Assembly: GCA_035771165.1 (NCBI GenBank)
Contig: JAWNZC010000311.1
Location: forward strand, 568,501-632,500
Direction: 5' to 3'
Origin: Paragorgia papillata
Taxonomy: Eukaryota > Cnidaria > Anthozoa > Scleralcyonacea > Coralliidae
Length of the DNA stretch: 64,000 bases
Shown: positions 1 to 12,276 of the stretch, one piece after another
How positions within the stretch are numbered: the stretch's first letter is position 1
Layout of the letters: each line of letters starts with the position of its first letter
The notes under the pieces: model-generated
Told to the model about the DNA's origin: nothing
Database searches by the model: none
What the model saw: only the letters and a program-made list of their open reading frames with translations
Made by a program: the position numbers and the translations under genes

Positions 1-47
1 GTATGAATAATTACATGTACTTTTATTAATTTAATATGATATTTTAG

Positions 48-546
48 GTTGGGCCAGTGGACAACAAGTTTTACACCTTTGTCAATGGAAACTATTACAT
101 TCCAAGGATTCAAAATGAAGCAGTTATGACACACCAGTGGACCAAAACACCCCTGCTTATTCGTCGTACATACATACAGAATAGCATCCAACCAATTAGT
201 GGAATCAGAAGAAAAGTCATGATGTACCCTGACCCATCAAACTTGGAAAATCCACAACAATTCCTATGTATCGACTTTAAGAAACCTGAACTAGTCAGCG
301 AATTTCCTGTCCCACTATATCCTATTATTTCCGAAACAGTGCAGGTTCAAGGGGCAGCAAATCAAGTGTGGTATGGTATGGTAAAAGAAGTGGATACTTC
401 AGAGCAAAAGGTAAAAGTACAGTGGTACCAAGAAACAAGACGACAAGGCATATGGTCATTAATGCATCAAGAAGAAACTATCCATTTTTCAACACTAGTT
501 GGACTATGTAATGTTCAGCGAGTATTTGCAGGATACAGTATTACAC
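48..546 (+). CDS. internal exon of an unidentified gene
   Basis: An open reading frame runs from a splice acceptor (TTTTAG, ending at 47) to a good donor (GTATGT at 547), about 166 codons entered in phase 0 and left in phase 1. The frame closes at TGA just past the donor, so this is more likely an exon than a complete gene. The product has no Cys/His cluster or membrane segment. Its last third (VWYGMVKEVD, then VKVQWYQE, then GIW) alternates strand-forming residues and acidic turns in a way that recalls Tudor, BAH or chromo-type barrels, but I cannot assign a family. It could belong to a host gene or to a mobile element whose upstream part lies outside the window. The coding call rests on length, codon regularity and matching splice sites. 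Confidence 0.55.
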
Positions 547-554
547 GTATGTGA

Positions 555-1550
555 GAATTTTATTTATTGTGGCAGCATTGCATTTATGATAATGATTAGT
601 ATCATATTATGCATTTGATTTCGATTCGTTGTTGGTACCGTTTATCAATTTTGCTTCATACATTTTAATTTAAATACTGCAGTATTGGATAAGGTTGAGC
701 ATGCATGATTGCTGGTGTTAATTTATCAAGGCCAAGGTTTGTGTTATCTGACAAAGCTAAAGGCTGAGGTGGATAACATCACCAAGGCCTTCCTTACACA
801 AGCTATCATGCATGTAAATGCAGGTTTCTCATTAGAAGCTGGTGACCAGCAAAGTTCCCCGTCTACTTCCTAAATGTTTGCCATCTACTTTTCTTTGTTT
901 ATTAAGAAAATAATATAAGTCCTTCTATCTGACTGAGGGTTGTTCTTCACCATATAATTTATCAAATTCAACTGCTACATCTTAACCTAATGAGAACCCT
1001 GAAATGATATCATTTCTAAATTAAGACATTGCTTAATCTAAGCCTTAGGTCAATATTATTGTATTCCATTTTATTCCTCTGTTCACCTGAAAATGACATC
1101 ATCAGCATTCAATAATTATTTTTCTGGACACCTCCTGACCTCTGTTCAATAATTTATACCGTATTCGGCGGAAATGCCCGTAACATTACTCTCGGACATC
1201 GAGAATTAACTGGAGTGTGTTAATTAACCAATAAGAAACGAGAATAAAGATTTGAATGTATAAAAATAAACTTTATCTGTTGTTCATAATGACTGCGGAT
1301 TGACGTACCTTTAATATAGATGAAAATTCTATGGTTTATAAGCATTTGTCCAAGTGCAAATGGTCTATGAATCAATTAAGGTTGTTCATTCAATTTAAAT
1401 TCAAACATAAGTTGGGAGTACTTTGATCGATCTCGTCTCCCAGAAGAAGCCGATATGATTCAGGGTAGAATTCCTGCAAGTGCTTAGTGCGCATGCTTTT
1501 CTTTTGGGTGGAGTCTAAAATGGAATTTGGTGTTTTAAGTATTTAAGTAA
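555..1550. other. non-coding, no recognisable feature
   Basis: A+T-rich sequence with no supported coding region, RNA gene or clear repeat. It is probably an intron of the gene holding the 48-546 exon, or intergenic DNA. Confidence 0.5.
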
Positions 1551-1557
1551 TATTTAA

Positions 1558-1709
1558 CAAATAGATTCCATTTTGCCGTTGTCTGTTCAGTTATAATAGA
1601 TGCACAGACAACGTCACAACGTGGTAAGAACAAAAAAGTGGCCCCACACGTTCTTACGTCTTCTGTGCATTTATAACTGAACAGACAACAAAAAAATGGA
1701 ATCTATTTG
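1558..1709. repeat. short foldback element (MITE-like)
   Basis: The outer ends are near-complementary (CAAATAGATTCCATTTT on the left, its complement ending at 1709). The arms continue inward through TTGTCTGTTCAGTTATA and its complement, around a 60-bp centre. No coding capacity. A non-autonomous terminal-inverted-repeat element is the simplest reading. Confidence 0.7.
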
Positions 1710-1980
1710 TTTTATACAATACAAAAATTAAAAAGGTTTTTATCGAAAATCTTGCCGGATTTTGGGGCATGAAGAAGGAAAAAAGCAAGTCAGCTGACGT
1801 GATCTGACGTGTCCATGCGTCTGTCCTGTAATAGATCATGCAACCAATGAAAACATGCACAGCAACCATGGTATTGTATAATTAACAGTAATAGTTATAA
1901 GTAATATTTTAAGTAATATTTCGCCATTTTCAGAACTTATAAAAAACGGCAATATTAAATCTGATCAGGTGACTAGTTAT

Positions 1981-2121
1981 CACTTATTTACTGCTACAGA
2001 GGGAAATAGTGTGTCGCAAGGTTGAGTGTGTCGATGCTTCAACGCTAACAACGGCGACTGCGCATTCCATCATGGGCTACAAAACACATTGTTAGTTCTC
2101 TGAGGTATCAGTAAATAAGTG
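1981..2121. repeat. short inverted repeat pair
   Basis: CACTTATTTACTG at 1981-1993 is complementary to CAGTAAATAAGTG at 2109-2121, enclosing about 115 bp. Possibly a small decayed foldback element. A poly-C tract follows at about 2222-2234. Confidence 0.4.
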
Positions 2122-2482
2122 TTTTCTCAGAGGCCGCGAAACGTTTTTTTCTCTTTTTTAATATTATAAAGAATGACTATATATCCGGGGGAAAGGTGGG
2201 GGGCAATTGCATCGCTTGCCACCCCCCCCCCCCCCTTCCTTTCAGTTCCGCAGCCCCTGCTTCATACTTAAGAAATAAAAAACGTGTCGTGTGCGATTAT
2301 AGAGTTTTATTATATAAAATAGAGTGTTTTATTGATTTTTCCGCCACTAATAAAAGTGATAATCTCACATGTGCGATTATTTATGATAATCGCACATATG
2401 ACGATTATCGCTGAATCAGCATTATAGTTTAATGCAATTTTGGCAAGGCAATAGGACAATTTTTTTATATAATAAACAGAAC

Positions 2483-2617
2483 AATACATGGATGCTTGGA
2501 AATATGAAATTTATTTCTCGTGTTGAACAGGATATGTCACTCGTTCGCTTCGCTCACTCGTGAGATATCCTGGTCAACACTCGAAATAAATTTCATATTT
2601 CCGCACATCCATGTATT
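2483..2617. repeat. palindromic MITE
   Basis: Both halves are complementary from AATACATGGATG to CATCCATGTATT, with arms of about 55-60 bp that include ATGAAATTTATTTC. The short centre is itself symmetric (CGAGTGA-type words). No ORF. The foldback would form a long hairpin in single strands. Confidence 0.75.
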
Positions 2618-3052
2618 AATTATTCTCTATATAATGCACGAGAGATGCGTGTAAAGCACGAGGCGATAACGGAGTGTTTCACTAGCTTCTGGAGTGCATT
2701 ATAACTCGATAATCGCACAGCGACTAAGTTCTTTATTTCTTTTATAAAATAATGACTTTAAATTGTCAATAAACCCAAGAAAAGTAAGCAAAAAAAACCA
2801 GATTACCTGTCTCAAGAGGAGTTTGTTACCATTTAGCGCCCCGCGTGGCCTCGTACAACATGTACACGTCGGCGATTTTAGCGATGAAAATGCACTTAAA
2901 GTTGCACTGAAAACATTCTGCTGTGTTAATTACGTGATTAGACATATATCCAAGTAATTTTTGACTTTCGTTGATGATTAAATCCACTTAAAATTAATCA
3001 AAAACAACAAAATCGTCGCGAAGTATCTCGTGTGCCGTGCCGTTATGGAGTT

Positions 3053-3243
3053 TTATAAAATAGGTTACGTCTTACGCACGCTGTGATTGGTCAATTACCG
3101 TGTTTATATCAGGCTATGTAAACACGCTTGTGATGTCACGGCACATTTTTTAGCCTTATTTCATAAAAGAAATAGAAAATGGATGCCCGGTGTTTATATA
3201 ACCTGATGCAAACACTCGAGTGAGTTGGGAGAATTCGAAAGTT
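3053..3243 (+). repeat. dispersed repeat, copy 1 (pair with 61003-61190)
   Basis: About 190 bp closely matching 61003-61190 in the same orientation, starting with the stretch around CTTACGCACGCTGTGATTGG and ending near GAGTGAGTTGGGAGAAT. Internal TGTTTATAT and ATATAAACA words make parts self-complementary (compare 3190-3275), so it is probably a non-autonomous foldback element. Confidence 0.75.
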
Positions 3244-3427
3244 TATGTTTGCATCAGGCTATATAAACACGGGGGTCATTTTCTATTTCTTAAATAATGG
3301 CACGCTTGTTTGACTCAATAGCCAATCAGAGTGCGTGTTGTCGTTCATTTACTTCCGGTTATTTTATAAAGTCACTTCGTATATAACAAAATATATAAGT
3401 TATTTCCCCTGTTGAACTTTTACTGAA

Positions 3428-3850
3428 ATTTCCAAACAATGTTAACGACTATATGTTTAAGTTAAATTTCTGTTGATCTCCAATTTCCAAACAATTTCCA
3501 AAGTACATTTCCAAACTAATTAAATAATAAAAAAATCTTAAAATTTACATACTATGGAAATTCATTGACCTCAACTTCCAAACAATTTCCATATAAACTT
3601 TGGAAATATTTCCAAACAATTTCCAGTTTAACTATGGAAATTTTTATTGAAATGTTTTTTTCAATTTCCAAACAATTTCCAAAGTAAATTTCCAAACTAA
3701 CTGAATGACGGTAAAAAAAACACTAAAAATGTACATACTATGATTCTTTGGAAATAATAATTTACATACTAAGTTAGTTTGGAAATAATTTACCAACAAT
3801 GGAAATAGTAAGCAAATCACAATTTACATTCTATTTCCATTGTATGAAAA
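3428..3850. repeat. A+T-rich array of TTTCCAAACAA words
   Basis: The word TTTCCAAACAA and its complement recur about ten times. Two longer blocks around AATTTCCAAACAATTTCCAA (3481 and 3661) are direct repeats about 180 bp apart, each followed by TACATACTATG. No coding potential. It is either a diverged short tandem array or nested copies of a small element. Confidence 0.65.
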
Positions 3851-3899
3851 GGTTCTAATTTTTCCAGTGTGGAGGCCTAGTATTGTAACTATGCACATT

Positions 3900-4491
3900 T
3901 ACCACCCTCCTGCATAGCCTTTGTATTTTAACTGGTGCAGAACCAGTTGATATATCATGCATGATTTCAGCCGTTTCTTTAAAATATAACATGTTGACAG
4001 GTAGTTCGACATGTCATTTATATAGACCAATATGGGGCGATAACAATTCGGATCAGTCTCGTCCTCAGGAATCATTTTTGAAATTTTTAACTTTCTTGGA
4101 TAGTACCTTGCTGAACAGAAACATTCATAATTTCTGCTAGAACATTACCTAAAATATCTCTTGAGCATTTTAGAATACGAGTAGGAAAAGAATACAAACC
4201 ATGCGATTTATTGGCTGGTATGGACATTATTTCAAGTTCGATTTCTTTTCGTACCACTGGAGAGAACACGAAAGATGTTGGCTGTGTAGTATCGTTTCTT
4301 TGATTCAAATGTAGATAATCAGAATAGTGTTTTTCTGAATGAGGTAATTTTGCCGCTAACCGACTACCACATGTAGAGGTATCTTCGGAGTTTTTAGTTT
4401 GAGAAGTCAGTTCAAATACTCGACGTCGGACTTTACTGGGATAACAAAGCCCTCGTGCATTAAAAAGGCTCGCCTTGGCTCGCCTTTTCAA
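3900..4491 (-). pseudogene. LINE reverse transcriptase fragment
   Basis: Read on the minus strand, the frame from 4491 to 4087 contains the lead-in to a LINE reverse transcriptase: residues around VVRKEIELEI, then NKSHGLYSFPTRILK, the usual fingers-domain pattern before the catalytic core. After the stop, displaced frames still read EDETDPNCYRPI and then YINDMSN, which in intact LINE proteins are far apart. The intervening catalytic segment is therefore deleted and at least two frameshifts are present. This is non-functional debris of a non-LTR retrotransposon. Confidence 0.7.
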
Positions 4492-4677
4492 AAACCACTC
4501 GGACTTTGATGTCCCGGTAAAGTCCTCCGTCTCGTATTTGAACTATTAAAATGCACTGATGTAAACTATGAAGTATTGAACACATCAACACAGCATGCAT
4601 ATTCCCCTGTCTTTCGCAACTCGTCCATTCTCTCTTCATGAACAAACCTTCTTTGTGTTTGTTATCCATAGTTTTGC

Positions 4678-4738
<61 letters not shown>
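4678..4738. repeat. (TTGA)n microsatellite
   Basis: About fifteen tandem copies of a TTGA/ATTG tetranucleotide, immediately upstream (in minus-strand sense) of the LINE fragment. Confidence 0.9.
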
Positions 4739-4739
<1 letters not shown>

Positions 4740-4849
4740 TAAATTTATTTATGCACGGTAAGCCTTTCAACTTACGTTGTTTTTTAAAGGGCCGTGCTAT
4801 CTTTAAATATTTACAAGCTAAAATTTTTTATATAAAAACAAAAAAAAAA

Positions 4850-4910
4850 TTTAAAAAAACCCCAAAAAAACAACAAAAAAAAAAACATACAAAAAAACAA
4901 CAACAAAAAG
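4850..4910. repeat. poly-A-rich low-complexity tract
   Basis: Runs of A broken by single C bases. Lysine-rich reading frames across it are artefacts. Confidence 0.7.
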
Positions 4911-5448
4911 TTTGCATATTTGGAGGTCTTTGCACTCTTAGGTAAACGTTTCACTGCGATTCATTGACACAACAACCCCGGTTCCGAAATCCCTTCGTCC
5001 AACGCGGCATCTTTCTTTATACTAGGCTTTATGTTGATATTCGTGTTTGATTTACGCGTTCTTTCTTTAAAACTAGCTTTGCCTTTGGCCAAAGTATTGG
5101 TGGGTTTTCCAAGTAAGTTGCTTATATTGTTGATCAGCGATGTGCTTGACCGACAGCCACAAAATAGGCATGACCTTATCGACCAATTTTCGAGTGATCT
5201 CCATATATGGAAAGTATTGCGCAATAATTGTACATTCGTGACACCCCACAAACAAAACACAAAAGAAACAGAAACAGAAACGGAGCCGAAACCTAGACAC
5301 GGCCGAGTAATTAGCTAGTGCCTAGGCTCTCAATAGAGAACGCGGTATTGAGAAGGAATTTTGTCTTGAACCTTCCGGCGGTAAATCGACGTACGTTGAC
5401 TCGGCGTGACATCTTTTCTTTCTTTCGTTTCTTATCCAAAATTCTAGC

Positions 5449-6442
5449 CTTCGAGCACAGCTTCCTGTATCCTTGCAAGGCGAAGGAAAGGAGACTCTGC
5501 AGAAATCGTGTATTTTCTTTGATGTCTCCGTCACCCAGTTCCAATCAGTTCCTGTTTCAACAGGTTTTGATACGCACGGCTATATTTAAACGTAAGAGCG
5601 GTGACCAATATTTGAGCCGTTGTTGTCAAGTTATTCTGAAGATTCGAACAATTAGCACGCTTTCTCGTACGAGTACAGCCGCCTCGGATATCTATTCTTG
5701 TCACAACGAGTTCGACTTGCGATAAATTGCAAGATTTCCTATCAAAATCGAATGATTTTTCAGTCATCAAGCATATCTATGCTAGATATGACTCCCGTTT
5801 GAACTTTAAATAGTCGTAACCTAGCAACGTGCGTTTCAGATTTCACTCATCCGTGAGAACGACTGTTCAACTATCTGGACAGGAAGTCCTGCTTTATGAC
5901 AGAGAAATCGTTCGATTTCGATAGGATTTCTTGCAATTTATCGCAAATCCGGCGAACTCGTTGTGAAAAGAATAGATATCCGTTTTTCTTTATTTAGCAA
6001 AAACTAGGCTTTCGCTTTGGAATTTAAGACAGAAACTGAGCACCACTGCACATGGAAATTAAATTGTATCCGGGCAACCGTCACGCATGCTCAGCGGCGT
6101 ACCGTGCGGGGGGTATTTTCACTTTTCTGAATCGATCGGTAAAACGCGGAGTCGGTCGGTAAAGCCTGGCATCGTCGGTAAAAGCGATTGGTCAGACCAG
6201 AAATTGGGAAAATCTTGTAATAGTTAGATCTGTCGGTAAACTGTTCGTCGATATTAGGTCGTTGATAAAATTGACTTAATCGACTGTTTAAACGTGTTCA
6301 ACGTGTTCATCGGTAAAACTAAGACGATACCCCCCCCCCCCCCCCCATCCACGCCACTGCGCATGCTCAAAAGAAAAATGCACGATTTCTGCAGTCTCCT
6401 TTCCTTTGCCTCGCAAAGATACAGGAGGCTCTGCTCGCAGGG
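5449..6442. repeat. large interrupted foldback element
   Basis: The segment near 5460-5515 (CTTCCTGTATCCTTGC and following) is complementary to 6370-6437. The segment 5695-5770 (AACGAGTTCGACTTGCGATA) is complementary to about 5890-5965. Between the inner right arm and 6360 the symmetry is broken by extra sequence containing GGTAAA words and a poly-C tract (about 6331-6346), suggesting a later insertion. No convincing ORF. Confidence 0.6.
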
Positions 6443-7094
6443 TACCAAAATTTATATGCTTGAATCTTTATGAAAGTCATGGTTGTATGTTCTGAGCTCA
6501 CTATGCGAAAAGACAGTGGTTAATGAACTGTAGGAAACCAATACTTAAAGTAAGGCCAGGAGTAAGGCTTTTATTGGGTGCGGACCGAATGACAAGATAC
6601 TAAGTGACAGAAGGTCTGGGTCTAATAAGCAATCAAATTTAAACTGAGCGAGGGGCGGCTAACGTTTTCAAATTTGCTCGAGCGCCAGAATGTTTGGTTG
6701 AAAATCCACCTGATTTTCTCACGAGATTCAAACCCACGATAAAAAAATGTGATGAGAATAATGAAAGCATGCAATCCACTGCTGTGTCCTGAGCCAATTC
6801 AACCTTAGGCCCGGATCAAACGTCGAACAAAAAGAGTTTCCCAATTTACATTGAGTTCGACTCATGAAAAGATTGACGTTTGACGCGGACCTTAATTGCT
6901 CTCCAGCTGAGCTTTTGTAACTATAGGAGCAACAACAACACTTCCGTCCACTAGTGAGTCATTCAATGCAGTGGCACAAATAGGATTTCATATACGAAGA
7001 GGACAAAAATTTAGGTTGAATGTTGCCAGACTGCACAAAGTTTATCGGTATGTTCCTGCTGAGAAAATATCTATAAATTCAAGAAAATTTCAAC

Positions 7095-7298
7095 AATGGT
7101 TTCAGGAAACTATAAATTTTCAGAATGCGGAAGTACTACTGCAACAGCCAATTAACTCTCCGTATGCCGTTGTAGCGAGCTTGTAGCAGATCAGTGAATG
7201 GTTTCAGGAAACTATAAATTTTCAGAATGCGGAAGTACTACTGCAACAGCCAATTAACTCTCCGGATGCCGTTGTAGCGAGCTTGTAGCAGATCAGTG
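7095..7298 (+). repeat. 102-bp tandem duplication
   Basis: A unit beginning ATGGTTTCAGGAAACTATA occurs twice in a row with about one difference (CTCCGTATGCC versus CTCCGGATGCC). It looks recent. A short open frame at 6971-7186 overlaps the first unit but I do not recognise a protein. Confidence 0.85.
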
Positions 7299-7299
7299 G

Positions 7300-7690
7300 G
7301 TAATTGTATAGCCTACGTGCACACCCCCACAAAAATACATAGTATGATGTGATACGACATATTTATCTTTATGTTTAATTTGTCAAACATATGTTTTGTT
7401 CCGCCATGTCATCGAAGAGCACCATCGTGTGAACACACTGCAAGTTTCACTAACGGTAGGTCACCGTTTTTAGACCAACGTTATCCTTAGGAACGAGTTT
7501 ATTTCATTTCCTGCTGGTGTTCTAAATAAAGTACGGTTATTAACCCAGATTTGATTTTTACTTTGGCTAACTCAATACAATTTAGTCTTTAATTAAGGGG
7601 AGGCCGTCTATGTAGAAATGCGCTAAGAATTTCAAACCAAGGCCTTTTGTAATTAACATGTCTGGTTATTTATATTCAGGAAGGAAAATT
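7300..7690. other. non-coding, no recognisable feature
   Basis: A+T-rich sequence, ending in an (AT)n run at about 7701-7721. No gene seen. Confidence 0.5.
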
Positions 7691-7766
7691 TCGACGGTTG
7701 AAATATATATATATATATATACATTTTAAGACCAAACCGGGACCAGTTGCGAAAAGGCAACACCAA

Positions 7767-7843
7767 GGCCTTCCGGCTGGAATCGAACTCGCGAACCTGC
7801 GATGCTATTGCAGTGCTTCTGACCACTATATAGCTACGGAGGC
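7767..7843 (-). repeat. tRNA-derived SINE head
   Basis: The minus strand reads like a tRNA: an acceptor-like start GGCCTCC, an A-box-like TAGCTATATAGTGGTC, an anticodon-arm-like segment, a B-box-like GAGTTCGATTCC, and a closing GGAAGGCC that pairs with the start. The T stem is imperfect, so this is more likely the 5' head of a SINE than a working tRNA gene. Confidence 0.6.
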
Positions 7844-7899
7844 CCTTGCCGAGAGCTTAGTCAACGAGTATTTGTTAGATATGTCTATAAGCGTACATT

Positions 7900-9040
7900 A
7901 ATTTATCTTGAGGAACTGTCATTGCCAATGACATGCGACAGTCGCTATTAAGAACCTACATTTTACCAAACCAGCCTGAGTCAGATTTTTATTTATTTGA
8001 TATCTAGCGAAAAATCAAGGTGTCTGCAGCTTCTTCAGTCCCAAGAAAAATTGTGAAACTATGTGTAATTCCACTTACAATTTGTAGTAACACTGGTTTG
8101 ATGCCAATCAGTTCAAAATACCTCTAGAGTTCACTTTTTATTTTTTGCTTTAATACATTCATTTTGAAGTTATTGCTGTTTTGATTTTATTGGTCAGATA
8201 AAGAACTAAAGCCAGATTTTGGTATTTTCCTTGTTTGGAACTTTGCTTTCAAAGATTACTGAGGTGGGGCATAAAATTGCAAATCTCAGAGCGGGTCGGT
8301 TTACTGTATAGTGTACGGTTTTCTCCTTCCGTATTATCACTCCGCGTTTTTTCGCGAAACTTATTCTGCTTGCATGCGAACTGACATTTCCTGCTCGTGG
8401 CAAACGGTGTATTTTTCATGCGCCGAATAAACTACAGACATTAATTTTACGTATTATGATAAATTATATTAAAGAAAAACAAACTAAGGCTTGAGAATTA
8501 ATACAATTCGACATGTTAAAGACGACATAAAGCGAAAATGGAGTTTACTTTAATTTGTTTTAATTGCGACAATTGCGTAAAATTTGTATCAATTTTCTTC
8601 GCGAAGTTAGTCGAAATTGTGGTATTGTTGCACCGAGTCAACGCTATTCTACTTTGTGCAACGATTGCCTTACCTTGTCTCGCAACGATAAGTTCACCAT
8701 TGTACAGCATGTCACGCTGCAATTGAATGCTTTGAACATAAAGTAAAGTTGTTTCGACTTTGTATTTCACCTTTAACGTTCACCAGAAAAGTCACACGCC
8801 GAACTGCATGTATACCTTACAAATAAAAGTGTGTATTACGTTTTAAGAAAAAATCCTAATTTTTTTTCTTACAAGTTGGGTGTAATACTACCTTAAAAGA
8901 ATGGAAATCATGATCCCATTTGTGTACTTGCTATTCTTCTTTACTGTTACAAGTACAAAAAGAGGTTTGTGAACTTTTAATTAATTTATTGACAGAACTC
9001 ACGGTATTACGTATATCACCAAGATACCATCAACTTCAAT
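7900..9040. other. non-coding, no supported feature
   Basis: Contains several short open frames on both strands, none with a recognisable domain or convincing splice context. Confidence 0.45.
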
Positions 9041-9041
9041 A

Positions 9042-12000
9042 GGCAATTCCCATTATAGCAAAGCATCATGGGAATTGTGGTAGGCTTCACTTGCAGGCGA
9101 AATGGCCGCCACGAAGCGAGCATTTTGCTTGTGAGAAGAATGGATTCTTTTAAGCACATTTTTTGTAGCGCAGGAGAATTTCGAAAAGGGCAATGTATTT
9201 GTGGGACTATAAAGAACGTTGTGTGCCAAAGACAGCGAAATCATAGCAGAAATGGACGAGAAAATTGCTATAGAGCTATTGAAGGAGTGAAGAATATGCG
9301 AGTAAATACGTTCCAGAAGGGAGGTTTCTCTCGACGTTTTCAGGTGAGTAAGCTTAGTGAACATAGGACAGCTCATCATTTTGCCTCACAGACATGTGTG
9401 TGTTGTTGTTCTATCGCGATCTCGTATTTTCTGAATTACCAAGTGTTCTGTAATGATTTTTTCGTTTGTTGAAATTGACAACTTTTGGCGATGATGTCTG
9501 TCATTCGTTCGATTAAGCATGTCCTCAGAAGACAATGTTTTTAAAGAGTCCTTAAATTTTTTGGCGCGGAAACAACCCGGTTTTATCGGCACTGGCACTT
9601 TGTAAAAACACCAAGAAGAAAGCATTTCTGCCTGGGTTTGTACTGTTGTTTTTGATTTCTATTCTGTTTCCTTTGTTTTGGTCGGTTCATATCCTGTCAA
9701 ATAAACCAGTAGGTTCTAGAACTATTGTAGGCTGTAAATATATATTCATAACTATAAATTCGTTTAAAACGTTGAAGATTTGCCGAGTTTTGTTGCTGTG
9801 TTGTAGGCAACAAGCTTTGTAAAACACAGGGTGGTGCCAGAGGCAGGCAGGAGTGCTACACCCCCTGTTGGGGAACCATAGCCCCCACCCCCCAGGCCCC
9901 ATCGGGAAAACTTACCAAGTTGTCAGGGAATCTGGAAGGAAAATTGTATTTTTGATAAAACTGATTAAGCCAGACAAGTAATTAATGCTTTTGTGAAATA
10001 AAACTCCAAATCCCCCTGTTAGGGACCTTAGCCCCTGTGTCAGGGAATTCTTGGCACCACCCCTGGTAAAACAGTGACTTGGAAATTATAATTTAAGGCT
10101 ATATTAGGAGCCAAAGGAATTACATCTTCAGAAAGGAAGAGAAAAGGAGGTGGAACATCTTACTGTATTCCTACATGTACATGATAGCAACACAAAACGA
10201 AATCCAGAACTTTCATTTTACCAATTTCCAACTGACAGAAAAAATTTCCAACTGAGAAAGATCATTGTGGTTGCTCCATTGAAGTACATGGTTCATTATC
10301 CATTTTATAAATTAATACTAAAACCTATTTCCTATTTACAAATATATATACTGTATGAGTTATTGATATGCTTTTATGTAATTATATATTTTATAATTTA
10401 CTATTTACAGATTTACACTGTATGTACAGTATCTACTATATTATCTACGGAGAGAACACTGAGTAAAATTTGATTAAAGGATGTTGTACAGAGTTTATAG
10501 ACTATCTACCGCCTTAAATTATAATTTCCAAGTCACTGTTTTACCAGGGGTGGTGCCAAGAATTCCCATTCAAAATTTGAATGTCTAGAATAGTGTCTCA
10601 GGGTGAAATTATCTGTGTTTCTGTGTTACAAGCAAATAAGTTTTATTTCAATTCACTATTAAAGTATTACCATAGCTGACCGGGTAAGCGCCCTCCCCAG
10701 CACCTCCTCAGTACACTGGGAAACTGATTTCCCAGTGTACCAAGGAGGCACTGGGAACGAGGATGGCACCCTCCCCCACAATGTTTAAATTTTTGTTAAA
10801 GGTAGGCGCTTACATCTTACATGAGCAGTGGGTGCTTACATGAGCAAAATGTGCCTTATGTGAAAAAACAATTTTACATGTTTTAAGTCAACACAACACT
10901 CTGAAATATATATGAAAACAAACAAAACCATTTTAATACTCTTAATTATTAATATATTGAAACAAACAAAACTATATTACAAAATATGAATTTAAAAATA
11001 TGTGTTTATATGGTATAAAAGTCTATAATAGATCATGTTCATCAAAGCCTGAATCTGAGTCCAAGTCAAACAATATGTCCCCAAGTTCTCCAGGTAGGTC
11101 ACCTTTGTCTAATGCAGGAAAGTTGTCTGAAACGAGATCACCTTCGGTCCCTTTGTGAAGATGTGGTCAGTTGTACTGAGAGAATGTTTAAAAATAGCCT
11201 GGAAAGTTATTTTTTCCTTAAACAGGGGGGGGGGGTGTGCTTGCTTCAAATGGGCACTTACCTGGTCAACTATGGTAATTACTTGTCTGGCTTAATCAGT
11301 TAAAAAGTTCTTTGCCAATTGACAAAAATACAATTTTCCTTTCAGATTCCCTGACAACTTGGTAAGTTTCCCCCGATGGGGCCTGGGGGGGCTATGGTTC
11401 CCCAACAGGGGTGTAACACCCCTGCCCCCCTGGCACCACCCCTTGTGTTTTACAAAGCTTGTTGCCTACAACACAGCAACAAAACTCGGTAAATTTTCAA
11501 CGTTTTAAACGAATTTATAGTTATGAATATATATTTACAGCCTACAATAGTTCTAGAACCTACTGGTTTATTTGACAGGATATGAACCGACCACAACAAA
11601 GGAAACAGAATAGAAAACAACAGTAGAAACCCAGCCAAAAGTGCTTTCTTCTTGGTCTTTTTACAAAGTGCCAGTGCCGTTGCCGATAAAATCGGGTTGT
11701 TTCCGCGCCAAAAAATTTAAGGACTCTTTAAAAACATTGTCTTCAGAGGGGACATGCTTAATCGAACGAATGACAGACATCGTCGCCAAAAGTTGTCAAT
11801 TTCAACAAACGAAAAAATCATTACAGAACACTTGGTAATTCAGAAAACACGAGATCGCGATAGAACAACAACACACACATGTCTGTGAGGCAAAATGATG
11901 AGCTGTCCTATGTTCACTAAGCTTACTCACCTGAAAACGTCGAGAGAAACCTCCCTTCTGGAACGTATTTACTCTCATATTCTTCACTCCTTCAATAGCT

Positions 12001-12228
12001 CTATAGCAATTTTCTCGTCCATTTCTGCTCTGATTTCGCTGTCTTTGGCACACAACGTTTTTTATAGTCCCACAGATACATTGCCCTTTTCGAAATTCTC
12101 CTGCGCTACAAAAAATGTGCTTAAAAGAATCCATTCTTCTCACAAGCAAAATGCTCGCTTCGTGGCGGCCATTTCGCCTGCAAGTGAAGCCTACCACATT
12201 TCCCATGATGCTTTGCTATAATGGGAAT
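9042..12228. mobile_element. 3.2-kb palindromic (foldback) element
   Basis: Left arm 9042-9984 and right arm 11276-12228 are inverted copies with only scattered differences. The outer end reads GCAATTCCCATTATAGC and contains its own mini-hairpin (CAATTCCCA / TGGGAATTG). Inside the 1.3-kb centre a second inverted pair is nested: about 10039-10103 against 10511-10567, around AAATTATAATTTCCAAGTC. Each arm carries an open stretch of 134 codons (9068-9472 +, 11802-12206 -) with a donor-like CAGGTGAGT after about 90 codons. It could be the decayed first exon of a transposon gene, but I do not recognise it. A foldback DNA transposon or a head-to-head dimer of one element both fit. Confidence 0.75.
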
Positions 12229-12276
12229 TGCATATTAGATAACTTAACTCCTAGTTGTCCGGCCCGATAGTCATCC

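Noticed and set aside
5031..5770. Overlapping ORFs on both strands around 5-5.8 kb
   Set aside because: They mirror each other across foldback sequence and have no recognisable domain.
7767..7843. A functional tRNA gene
   Set aside because: A and B boxes and a pairing acceptor stem are present, but the T stem does not pair properly; a SINE head is more likely.
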